This document shows positions 1 to 5,529 of a stretch of 10,496 bases of DNA, in pieces. Every line of letters begins with the position of its first letter. The first letter of the stretch is position 1. The notes below the pieces were generated by a model. That model was not told where the DNA came from and did no database searches. It was given only the letters and a program-made list of their open reading frames with translations. The stretch is from positions 1 through 10,496 of the forward strand of contig JACXUE010000030.1 of the NCBI GenBank assembly GCA_014764075.1, given 5' to 3'. The DNA comes from Sulfuricurvum sp. Lineage in GTDB: Bacteria > Campylobacterota > Campylobacteria > Campylobacterales > Sulfurimonadaceae. The translations under genes and the position numbers were made by a program.

Positions 1-366
1 CAACCCTGTCCCGGGCTCGTTCAACAAATCGAAGCAGGAAAAGTCGACTCGCAAGAGACCCTCTCGATGCTGGAGGGGTGGCTCTCTGAGATGCGCGACG
101 CCAATGTCGATACCATCGTACTGGGGTGCACCCACTATCCGCTTGTCAAAAAGTCGATTGAGCAGATTATGCACCGAAGAATTATTTTTGTCGACAGTGC
201 CGAGGGGGTGACAAAACGGCTCCTCACCCTGATGGAGCAAAAAGGGCATATCAACAGCGGTTCAACGACATTAGAGATTTTGGCTACCGGAACGATTCAA
301 TCTAGTATGGTTGAGAGTCTCTTAGGCGATAAATTTAGCATTGGCATGATAAAATTATCAGACTAA
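1..366 (+). CDS. murI: Glutamate racemase, C-terminal part (5' end outside window)
   Basis: Interconverts L- and D-glutamate in the cytoplasm to supply D-Glu for peptidoglycan. The reading frame is open from base 1, so the gene begins before the window; about 121 C-terminal residues are present. Visible family signatures are a PCPGLV segment near the left edge and LGCTHYPL (around bases 121-145), which carries the second catalytic cysteine and the substrate-binding Thr-His of Asp/Glu racemases. A VDSAEGV segment follows, a conserved substrate-site region of the family. The stop codon TAA is at 364-366 and dnaX begins 17 bases downstream on the same strand, so the two are probably co-transcribed. 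No defects were seen in the visible part. The assignment rests on motif recognition and is firm; the N-terminal half cannot be judged. Confidence 0.95.
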   Translation, partial: QPCPGLVQQIEAGKVDSQETLSMLEGWLSEMRDANVDTIVLGCTHYPLVKKSIEQIMHRRIIFVDSAEGVTKRLLTLMEQKGHINSGSTTLEILATGTIQSSMVESLLGDKFSIGMIKLSD

Positions 367-383
367 AACGTTAAGAGATCAAC

Positions 384-2018
384 GTGAGCACATCTGAAGT
401 ACTGGCACTCAAATACCGTCCCCGCCGTTTCGAAGAGCTTATCGGGCAGGAAAGTATTTCCCAAACCCTCTCTCTTGCCCTTGATTCAGGAAGACTCTCT
501 CATGCCTATCTTTTCTCGGGACTTCGCGGATCAGGAAAAACCTCTACCGCACGGATTTTTGCCAAATCGCTTATCTGTGAAAACGGGCCGACTTCCGCTC
601 CGTGTGATGTATGTAGTCACTGCGTCATGGCAAACGAGGGTCGCCACATCGACATCATCGAAATGGACGCCGCTTCTAGCCGCAAAATCGACGACATCCG
701 CGATCTGATCGAACACACCAAATATCGCCCTGCCAGCGCCAATGTCAAAATTTTCATCATCGACGAAGTGCACATGCTCACCAAAGAGGCGCATAACGCC
801 CTTCTCAAAACCCTCGAAGAGCCGCCCGAATACGTCAAGTTTATCCTCGCTACAACCGACCCGCTCAAACTCCCTCCAACCATTTTGAGCCGAACCCAGC
901 ACTTTCGGTTCAAACGGATCAGTCACCCCAACATCGTTCACCACCTCAGCCATATTCTCCATCTAGAGAACATCGAATACCAAGCCGAAGCGCTCGATAT
1001 TTTGGCGCGCAGCGGTTCTGGAAGTCTCCGTGACACCCTCACATTGCTCGATCAGGCAATCATCTACTCCAAAGGGTTCGTGGATGTCAAAACCGTCGCC
1101 GATATGCTGGGACTCCTCGATCCCGACTATATCACCCGCCTTTTTGACGCTATTTTTGCAAAAGACCGTATCAGCTTGATACACATGCTACAAGAACTCG
1201 AAGCCTACGAAGCTGAGATGGTGATCGACGAATTGATCGCCTATCTCAAAGAGCGGCTCTATGAGGGGGATCACCGTTTCAGCCCTCTGGTCATTGAGCG
1301 GTTTTTCCGTATCCTCAGCGATGCCAAGACCCTCTTTGCAATCAATGCCGACGGTGGGTTTGTGGTGAGCCTCGCCCTCTTTAAGATGATCGAAGCACTC
1401 AAGATCAAAGAGATCAACGAGATGATCGAGTCGCTCGAATCACGGGTCTCGCACCATGTCTCGATTAAAACCGCCGCACCGATCGAGGTCTCAGAACCTC
1501 GGAGCATCCACGTCACGCCGACGCCTCCTGCCATCAAAACCCCCTTCGAACAGCTGTGCGTCCTGATTAGCGACCGAAGTGCTGAGCTCGGCGTATGTTT
1601 TAAAAACAACGTTACGTTCCTCTCTTATGAAAATAATACCCTCACTTGGGAGAGCTGCGCTCAGGGAGACGACAAAGAGCTCCTTAAAAACAGCTTCGGT
1701 ATCATCCGTCAATTTGTCCGTGAAATTTTTGGAATCGATACGCAGATCAAATCGCAAGGGTGCACCAAAACAGCCCAATCAGCCGTCAAACCGGAAGTTG
1801 AAGCTCATGTATTAGAACCCCTCCTCCAAGAGACACCTATCCTCGAACCCGTCTCAATGGTCGAAGATGTCGAGATCGGTGTCGGAAGCTGTGTCAGCCA
1901 ATGCGACGAGAGCAGCGTCAAAGAGTTTGACGGCAGCGATGTCCTCAAAGAGCCGATGATCAAAAAAGCGGCAACCCTGTTTGAGGCGACCAAAATCACA
2001 GTGCAATCCAAGGTTTAG
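384..2018 (+). CDS. dnaX: DNA polymerase III subunit gamma/tau
   Basis: Motor subunit of the replicative clamp loader, which opens the beta clamp and organises polymerase III at the fork. The 544-residue product shows the DnaX AAA+ layout: Walker A GLRGSGKT at 46-53, a zinc module with Cys65, Cys74, Cys77 and Cys80, Walker B IIDEVH around 125-130 (Asp127, Glu128), sensor-1 ATTDP at 156-160, and arginine-finger SRTQ at 169-172. SRTQ replaces the more common SRCQ; I believe this is normal for Campylobacterota. The start is GTG at 384, preceded by AAGAGA; the MSTSEVLALKYRPRRF opening matches the family. It is shorter than E. coli tau (643 residues). A run of six A near 1963 lies too close to the stop to give a gamma-like product by frameshifting, so one product is likely. 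No Rho-independent terminator with a U tract follows. Confidence 0.97.
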   Translation: MSTSEVLALKYRPRRFEELIGQESISQTLSLALDSGRLSHAYLFSGLRGSGKTSTARIFAKSLICENGPTSAPCDVCSHCVMANEGRHIDIIEMDAASSRKIDDIRDLIEHTKYRPASANVKIFIIDEVHMLTKEAHNALLKTLEEPPEYVKFILATTDPLKLPPTILSRTQHFRFKRISHPNIVHHLSHILHLENIEYQAEALDILARSGSGSLRDTLTLLDQAIIYSKGFVDVKTVADMLGLLDPDYITRLFDAIFAKDRISLIHMLQELEAYEAEMVIDELIAYLKERLYEGDHRFSPLVIERFFRILSDAKTLFAINADGGFVVSLALFKMIEALKIKEINEMIESLESRVSHHVSIKTAAPIEVSEPRSIHVTPTPPAIKTPFEQLCVLISDRSAELGVCFKNNVTFLSYENNTLTWESCAQGDDKELLKNSFGIIRQFVREIFGIDTQIKSQGCTKTAQSAVKPEVEAHVLEPLLQETPILEPVSMVEDVEIGVGSCVSQCDESSVKEFDGSDVLKEPMIKKAATLFEATKITVQSKV

Positions 2019-2222
2019 CCTTTTCCTTGCTATTAACTGATGTTACCCACTTTACGCTCAAAGCCCGCAAAGCATCAGGGACAAATGTCCATACAACCCC
2101 CTAAAGCTTGCCATATCTTTCGGATATGGGAGAAACTAGCCCTTTTTGCCCTCGATTTTATCGAGTGCGTAAGGTCAGGACACCTTTGAGTGTTTTTCCG
2201 AACCGATCTAAAGGACTCCCTC
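2019..2222. other. Structured intergenic block, five consecutive hairpins, no assigned gene
   Basis: No recognisable protein gene lies here. Five perfect inverted repeats occur in a row: CTGATG 2037-2042 with CATCAG 2073-2078; GGAC 2079-2082 with GTCC 2087-2090; CCATATC 2111-2117 with GATATGG 2123-2129 (loop TTTCG); CTCGAT 2151-2156 with ATCGAG 2160-2165; AAGGT 2171-2175 with ACCTT 2182-2186. None is followed by a U tract, so they are not ordinary terminators. I could not match the block to tmRNA, SRP RNA, RNase P RNA or the riboswitch consensus sequences I know. It lies just before the Shine-Dalgarno of a broken cupin gene, so it could be a leader element, an independent small RNA on either strand, or a decayed mobile or repeat element. 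Short open frames of 49 codons exist on both strands (2040-2189 plus, 2075-2224 minus), without support as genes. Confidence 0.35.
2209..2215 (+). promoter_or_regulatory. Shine-Dalgarno site of the broken cupin gene
   Basis: TAAAGGA lies seven bases before the ATG at 2223. This strong site supports 2223 as the original start of the cupin gene and indicates that the reading frame was once translated from there. Confidence 0.55.
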
Positions 2223-2346
2223 ATGGAACGCAAAGAAGCCGTATTAAGCGCATAAAAAAGGGGTCAGCATGAAAATGCTCCTCTCTCCCGAAGAGTCCCC
2301 CAATTTTGCGATGCGCAATTTCAGTATCGAAGCGGGCGGACATATG
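2223..2346 (+). pseudogene. Cupin-domain protein gene, frameshifted and truncated
   Basis: The ATG at 2223 follows a good Shine-Dalgarno and opens the peptide MERKEAVLSA, then meets a stop at 2253-2255. In the frame reached two bases later the translation resumes as AHKKGVSMKMLLSPEES and continues through PNFAMRNFSIEAGGHM, which resembles the first beta strands of small single-domain cupins, where the text normally continues into the metal-binding HxH motif. The break sits in AGCGCAT, which fits loss of one CG from AGCGCGCAT. After GGHM (about 2346) the similarity ends abruptly; the frame runs on as unrelated residues to a stop at 2440-2442. About 41 of the usual 100 or so residues remain and the metal ligands are missing, so no functional cupin can be made. 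An alternative is a short real peptide from ATG 2269, which I consider unlikely. The cupin assignment is from family memory. Confidence 0.6.
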
Positions 2347-2455
2347 CTCGTTTTGGGATGGAGGATAAACATCTACACCATCGTATCTTCCATAATCTCT
2401 TCGATATTGGCTATAATGTTTCATCGGCACGGCATAGATTGACATCGATCGTCAT
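2347..2455 (-). pseudogene. Possible 5' remnant of a minus-strand gene
   Basis: On the minus strand, AAAGGGG (2466-2460) lies four bases before an ATG at 2455, an excellent translation start. The frame gives MTIDVNLCRADETL and then a stop at 2413-2411. Shifting by one base near 2418 continues as NIIANIEEIMEDTMV, which looks like protein sequence, followed by another stop near 2372. The sequence meets the cut end of the cupin remnant at about 2346, so two broken genes may face each other across one deletion or insertion junction. A different minus frame (2445-2221) is open for 74 codons but runs antisense through the cupin remnant and has no Shine-Dalgarno. I do not recognise the product, and chance is not excluded. 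Confidence 0.25.
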
Positions 2456-2524
2456 GATTCCCCTTTGGCTTATAGTGCTTTTGGGTATGCAAATGCGATT
2501 CTATCCGTAGAGAAATCAAAAATC

Positions 2525-2533
2525 TGTTATAAT
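2525..2533 (+). promoter_or_regulatory. Extended -10 promoter directly before the MNT gene
   Basis: TGTTATAAT is a perfect extended -10 element (TGnTATAAT), the typical sigma-70 promoter core in Campylobacter relatives. The -10 hexamer ends at 2533, so transcription should begin about six or seven bases later, at or next to the A of the ATG at 2540. No -35 hexamer is apparent near 2505-2510, which is usual for this group. The position leaves no space for a 5' untranslated region. Confidence 0.65.
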
Positions 2534-2539
2534 CTTTTC

Positions 2540-2881
2540 ATGAAGTTAACCAACGCACTGAAAGATCAAATCATTACTCAACTAACGCATCTTAATCCCA
2601 TGCAGGTCGTTTTATTCGGAAGCTATGCCTATGGTGAGCCTACGGAAAATAGTGATATTGATTTATACGTTGTGACAGATGATGAGTTTATCCCTCAAAA
2701 CTGGGGCGAAAAAAACCGACTCTATCTCAAAGTTGCAAAAGCGTTGGAAAATATTGTCCGAACCCATCCCACCGATTTGATCGTCCACACCAAGGCAATG
2801 CACCGAGAGTTTATCGCTATGAACAGTTCATTTTCGAGAGAGATCACGACCAAAGGGGTCAAACTTTATGAATCGGCTTAG
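2540..2881 (+). CDS. MNT-type minimal nucleotidyltransferase (partner of HEPN protein)
   Basis: Small cytoplasmic protein of the DNA polymerase beta nucleotidyltransferase superfamily (NTP_transf_2). The 113-residue product has the signature GSYAYG at 27-32 and SDIDLYVV at 38-45, giving the exact spacing G-S-x10-D-x-D with metal-binding Asp39 and Asp41; Asp79 in THPTDLIV is the probable third acidic ligand. Characterised relatives such as MntA transfer AMP to a HEPN partner and neutralise it; whether this one does so is inferred from the neighbour only. The frame is open back to a TTG at 2465, but ATG 2540 is preferred because it starts just before the first helix and coincides with the predicted transcription start. 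There is no Shine-Dalgarno before it. Its 3' end overlaps the HEPN gene by 14 bases. The pair is more A+T-rich than its neighbours. Confidence 0.88.
   Translation: MKLTNALKDQIITQLTHLNPMQVVLFGSYAYGEPTENSDIDLYVVTDDEFIPQNWGEKNRLYLKVAKALENIVRTHPTDLIVHTKAMHREFIAMNSSFSREITTKGVKLYESA
2852..2858 (+). promoter_or_regulatory. Shine-Dalgarno site for the HEPN gene
   Basis: AAAGGGG inside the end of the MNT coding region lies nine bases before the ATG at 2868. It fixes the HEPN start and implies translation of the second gene from the same transcript. Confidence 0.6.
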
Positions 2882-3227
2882 CCATGCATGGCTCCAAGCC
2901 GCCTCCGATGATCTTGATGTCATCGAACAAATCCTCTCACAACCTCATTTAACCCATCTCGTCGCATTTCATTCCCAGCAAGCAATCGAAAAAGCTTTTA
3001 AAGCTCTGATGGAAGAAAATGGCGAAAATGTCCCTAAAATCCATTCGCTCAATAAACTCTTCGACCTTAATAAATCCGAATTTGTATGCGACGATACCGA
3101 TCTATTTCATACCCTTGATGAACTCTATATCGAATCGCGCTATCCCGAAGATTTCGGCTTGATGCCCAACCAAAAACCGTCTATCGCAGAAGCAAAAGCG
3201 TTTTATGAATTTGCCAAAGCAATCTAA
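2868..3227 (+). CDS. HEPN-domain protein paired with MNT
   Basis: A 119-residue, probably all-helical protein of the HEPN family (PF05168-like). Recognition rests on the pattern AFHSQQAIEKAFKALME at 33-49, the KIHSLNKL segment at 57-64 and YIESRYP at 87-93, which are typical of the non-DUF86 HEPN proteins that sit beside minimal nucleotidyltransferases. The Rx4-6H ribonuclease motif of toxic HEPN proteins is absent: of the only two arginines, Arg3 and Arg91, neither is followed by histidine at the needed spacing. So an RNase toxin role like HepT is not supported; it may instead help bind substrate or nucleotide for the MNT subunit. The start at 2868 overlaps the MNT stop by 14 bases and has a good Shine-Dalgarno, so the pair is translationally coupled. 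Toxin-antitoxin function remains possible but unproven. Confidence 0.85.
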   Translation: MNRLSHAWLQAASDDLDVIEQILSQPHLTHLVAFHSQQAIEKAFKALMEENGENVPKIHSLNKLFDLNKSEFVCDDTDLFHTLDELYIESRYPEDFGLMPNQKPSIAEAKAFYEFAKAI

Positions 3228-3322
3228 GAGCAAACGAAACAAAAAATCGGACAATGAAAGACGACTATAATGTTTCAAAATCCATTATAAATCCCTATAA
3301 AAATAAAGTGCAAGAATCTATT
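3228..3322 (+). promoter_or_regulatory. A+T-rich gap with three TATAAT-like boxes before the YwbE gene
   Basis: Three -10-like hexamers lie in phase on the plus strand: TATAAT 3266-3271, TATAAA 3286-3291 and TATAAA 3296-3301, spaced by 20 and 10 bases. The last two are well placed to drive the YwbE gene starting at 3323. No -35 box is evident. Campylobacter-type promoters often show periodic A/T runs, so some of these may be spacing signal and not separate promoters. Confidence 0.4.
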
Positions 3323-3481
3323 ATGGACGTAAGAGAACGTAAAAATATCATGTCGGGGAAACGGGTGAGCATCGTCCTCAAAGAGGATCAAAGTACGGGG
3401 AGACTGACAGAGGGGGTTCCGCATGGGATCAAAGTACGGTTGACGAGTGGGGAAGTGGGACGGGTTAAAGAGGTGTTTTAA
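3323..3481 (+). CDS. YwbE-family small protein, internally shortened
   Basis: The 52-residue product matches the YwbE family (DUF2196) at both ends: RKNIMSGKRVSIVLKEDQSTG corresponds to the family's N-terminal strands, and PHGIKVRLTSGEVGRVKEVF in two halves to its C-terminal strands. Known members, about 60-67 residues as I recall, carry a segment of about 12 residues between them (ending NSPTHPHG in typical members); here LTEG passes directly through V into PHG, so an in-frame loss of about 36 bases is likely. YwbE has no firmly established function. ATG 3323 is chosen because MDVRERKNI aligns with the family start; an in-frame ATG at 3254 would add 23 unrelated residues and overlies promoter-like boxes. 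The stop overlaps the convergent magIII stop by 17 bases. The protein may be non-functional. Confidence 0.7.
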   Translation: MDVRERKNIMSGKRVSIVLKEDQSTGRLTEGVPHGIKVRLTSGEVGRVKEVF

Positions 3482-4115
3482 TTAGATCAATATTAACACT
3501 TTTCCCCTTGCTATTCCCCTTCACATACTCCACTATCATCCCATGAAACCGCGCAAACGCGGCAGGTAGCTGAACGGTGTCAAAATAGCCGCGTATCCCC
3601 GCTTCGCACCACTCCTGCAACTCATCGTAACTCTCGAACTCATATCCGAACGCGTTTAACAGCCGCGCAGTATAGGCATCCACAACCATCGCGGGACGGG
3701 CGCAGGCGTAGCAGAGGATAGAGTCCGCCGTCTCGGGGCCGATCCCTTTTTGAGATAACAGCCACTCCCTATCCACACCGAGGGCAAAGGTTTCGAAATC
3801 ACCGAATTGCTCGATTATGTTGTGCGACAATCGGATGAGATTTTGAGCTTTGGCTCTGAACAAACCGCTCGAACGGATCAACTCCATCAACGTTTCAGGA
3901 TGGGTTTGAGCAAGGAGATCGGGAGCTAAAATTTCAGTGCGACGGAGGTTATCGAGAGAGATTTGCACCCTCTCCCACTGAGTATTTTGAGTGAGGATCG
4001 CCCCTACCACCACCTCAAAAGTTCCATACTCTGGCCACCACAACGGCGGAGAGTTTTCGAGAAGCTTGAGGCGCTCTAATGCACCAAAAAGTTCGAAAGA
4101 GTCGGCAAGCTCCAC
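3465..4115 (-). CDS. magIII: MagIII-type 3-methyladenine DNA glycosylase
   Basis: Base-excision repair enzyme of the HhH-GPD superfamily that removes alkylated adenines such as 3-methyladenine. From GTG 4115 the product has 216 residues, close to Helicobacter pylori MagIII. Visible features are PPLWWPEYG at 23-31 with the aromatic substrate-pocket tryptophans (Trp26, Trp27), GAILTQNTQWERV at 38-50, the helix-hairpin-helix WLLSQKGIGPETADSIL at 118-134, and catalytic Asp146 in MVVDAYT. The four C-terminal cysteines of endonuclease III that bind an Fe-S cluster are absent, as expected for MagIII. GTG 4115 is chosen over upstream in-frame starts because it begins one base after the YmdB-like stop, follows GGAAGAG, and gives the family's N-terminus; upstream starts would lie inside the preceding gene. 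Third gene of a minus-strand operon. Confidence 0.88.
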   Translation of the reverse strand: MELADSFELFGALERLKLLENSPPLWWPEYGTFEVVVGAILTQNTQWERVQISLDNLRRTEILAPDLLAQTHPETLMELIRSSGLFRAKAQNLIRLSHNIIEQFGDFETFALGVDREWLLSQKGIGPETADSILCYACARPAMVVDAYTARLLNAFGYEFESYDELQEWCEAGIRGYFDTVQLPAAFARFHGMIVEYVKGNSKGKSVNIDLIKTPL

Positions 4116-4116
4116 G

Positions 4117-4926
4117 TTACTCTTCCACCCACGCATCCGTTTTGTCAATACGCCCGTCATCAAAGATTTTGAGTTTGAATGCGTCGGTACATTTTCCCTC
4201 TTCGAACGTCATGATTGCGATTTGGAGGATTTTTCGGCATTTTTCGGGGACTTCAAACCGTCCCGATACCCCCATGAGGAATTTTTCGACGGGCACCTGA
4301 GCATCCATCCCGATCACATTGTCCCGACATCCGGTGAGTCCGATATCAGTGAGATACGCCGTGCCGTTTGCAATCTGAAAATCATCGCTCCCCACATGGG
4401 TATGGGTACCGATGATCCCTGAAACCTGCCCCTGCAACAGCATCATCATCGCCCTCTTTTCGCTGGTCGCTTCGGCATGAAAATCAATGAAGATATGATC
4501 CACTCCGTCATTTTTGAGTTGTGCGACGGTATCACGGGCACATCGAAAAGCGTTATCGACATAAGGCATCCCGTAGTGCCCCATGATGTTCAGCACAGCG
4601 AGTTTTTCCCCTGATACGTCGAAGATACGGCACCCTGTTCCTTTGACCCCCTCAGGATAGTTGTGAGGACGCAGGAGAGGCAATGTCTCCAACAGCGGTT
4701 CGATCTCTTTTTTATCCCACGTGTGGTTTCCGCCGCTCATGCAGTCGATCCCCATAGCGAACAGCTCTTGGGCATTTTTCATTGTCACACCGTATCCGTG
4801 CGATCCGTTTTCGTAGTTAGCGATGACAAAATCGATCCCGTACTCCGATCTGAGCTTCATTAGATGTTCTTTGATCATATTACGTCCAGGACGACCGACG
4901 ATGTCTCCGATAAATGCTATTTTCAC
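4117..4926 (-). CDS. YmdB-family metallophosphoesterase (TIGR00282)
   Basis: Predicted dinuclear-metal cyclic-nucleotide phosphodiesterase of 269 residues, equivalent to Bacillus subtilis YmdB, which hydrolyses 2',3'- and 3',5'-cyclic nucleotides and affects RNA turnover and sporulation-type decisions. All expected ligands are visible: Asp8 in FIGDIVGRPGR, Glu39-Asn40 in ANYEN, Asn67-His68 in SGGNHTWD, His150 in DFHAEATSEK, and His175 and His177 in GTHTHV. Their numbering equals that of YmdB as I recall it. The start is GTG 4926, placed by MKIAFIGD; it overlaps the upstream stop as GTGA, a four-base coupling signal. magIII follows one base after its stop. The physiological substrate in this organism is unknown. 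Confidence 0.92.
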   Translation of the reverse strand: MKIAFIGDIVGRPGRNMIKEHLMKLRSEYGIDFVIANYENGSHGYGVTMKNAQELFAMGIDCMSGGNHTWDKKEIEPLLETLPLLRPHNYPEGVKGTGCRIFDVSGEKLAVLNIMGHYGMPYVDNAFRCARDTVAQLKNDGVDHIFIDFHAEATSEKRAMMMLLQGQVSGIIGTHTHVGSDDFQIANGTAYLTDIGLTGCRDNVIGMDAQVPVEKFLMGVSGRFEVPEKCRKILQIAIMTFEEGKCTDAFKLKIFDDGRIDKTDAWVEE

Positions 4927-5504
4927 TCTTTCTCCTCTGCAAGGGCGTCTCTCAATTTTTCCGATTCGTTTCGAAAACGACCGCTGTCACCGTATTCAAA
5001 AAATTTCTGATACCGCGAATGGATCGATTTCATCCTCGTTGCATGGCGGATCGGACACCAATACTGCTCGGTTCGGGCGGCGATCTCGGAAATGTATCCC
5101 ATTAACCCGTTGAAGTAACTGCAATAGAGGCAATTGAGTTTTTCAATCGGATTGAGATAGCCCAACCGATGGCGGTCAATGATGATGTAATCACTCCGTT
5201 TCACTTTCGCAATTTTGTAGATCGGAAAACAGATCCACTGATAGATCGTAACAAAACCGTCCAACACCAACGCGGGAATCAACACCGACCAGATGACCGG
5301 AGCGCTCAGTAGATGCAGTATCGGTGTCGTCGCCAAGTAACGGATCAATCCCTGACGATCGTGCCGATACGATTCCAATAACTCTTCGCGCTTTTTCGTG
5401 ATTTCGCAGGTGAACCGTTCATACTCCTGATGCAGTTCCTCTTCCAACTCCGTTTCGAGCGCTTTGATCTTGGCTACGAGTTCGTCGATCTTGTGATGTT
5501 CCAT
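4923..5504 (-). CDS. Conserved membrane protein of unknown function, coiled coil plus Cys/His cluster
   Basis: A 193-residue protein that I recognise only as a conserved hypothetical family of Proteobacteria and Campylobacterota. Residues 1-50 are highly charged and heptad-like (DELVAKIKALETELEEEL), suggesting a coiled coil. Residues about 66-98 are hydrophobic, enough for one long or two short membrane segments (SAPVIWSVLIPALVLDGF, then TIYQWICFPIY). The best conserved part follows: DRHRLGYLNPIEKLNC, CLYC (Cys125, Cys128), EIAARTEQYWCPIRHA with Cys150 and His154. C-x2-C-x21-C-x3-H could bind a metal such as zinc. First gene of the operon with the YmdB-like gene and magIII; start ATG 5504 has AAAGGTG upstream, and the stop overlaps the next start. 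No catalytic function can be assigned. Confidence 0.85.
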   Translation of the reverse strand: MEHHKIDELVAKIKALETELEEELHQEYERFTCEITKKREELLESYRHDRQGLIRYLATTPILHLLSAPVIWSVLIPALVLDGFVTIYQWICFPIYKIAKVKRSDYIIIDRHRLGYLNPIEKLNCLYCSYFNGLMGYISEIAARTEQYWCPIRHATRMKSIHSRYQKFFEYGDSGRFRNESEKLRDALAEEKE

Positions 5505-5529
5505 CGTGCACCTTTGGATAAAGTGTAAA

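Noticed and set aside
531..962. Long minus-strand open frames within dnaX
   Set aside because: They are antisense shadows of a firmly identified gene, with no Shine-Dalgarno or recognisable motifs.
1956..1975. Run of six A in dnaX as a programmed frameshift site for a gamma subunit
   Set aside because: The codons read AAA AAA GCG, not the A-AAA-AAG phase, no flanking stem is evident, and the site is only about 17 codons before the stop, far from where a gamma product would end.
2037..2186. c-di-GMP-I or other known riboswitch suggested by GCAAAGC near 2067
   Set aside because: Only that short string fits; the tetraloop-receptor arrangement and other conserved segments of the c-di-GMP-I class are absent.
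2221..2445. 74-codon minus-strand open frame across the cupin remnant
   Set aside because: It begins without a Shine-Dalgarno, crosses the apparent junction of two unrelated remnants and shows no family motif; a different minus frame has the good start.
3991..4422. 143-codon plus-strand frame opposite magIII and the YmdB-like gene
   Set aside because: Antisense to two well-supported genes, with no motif or start signal.
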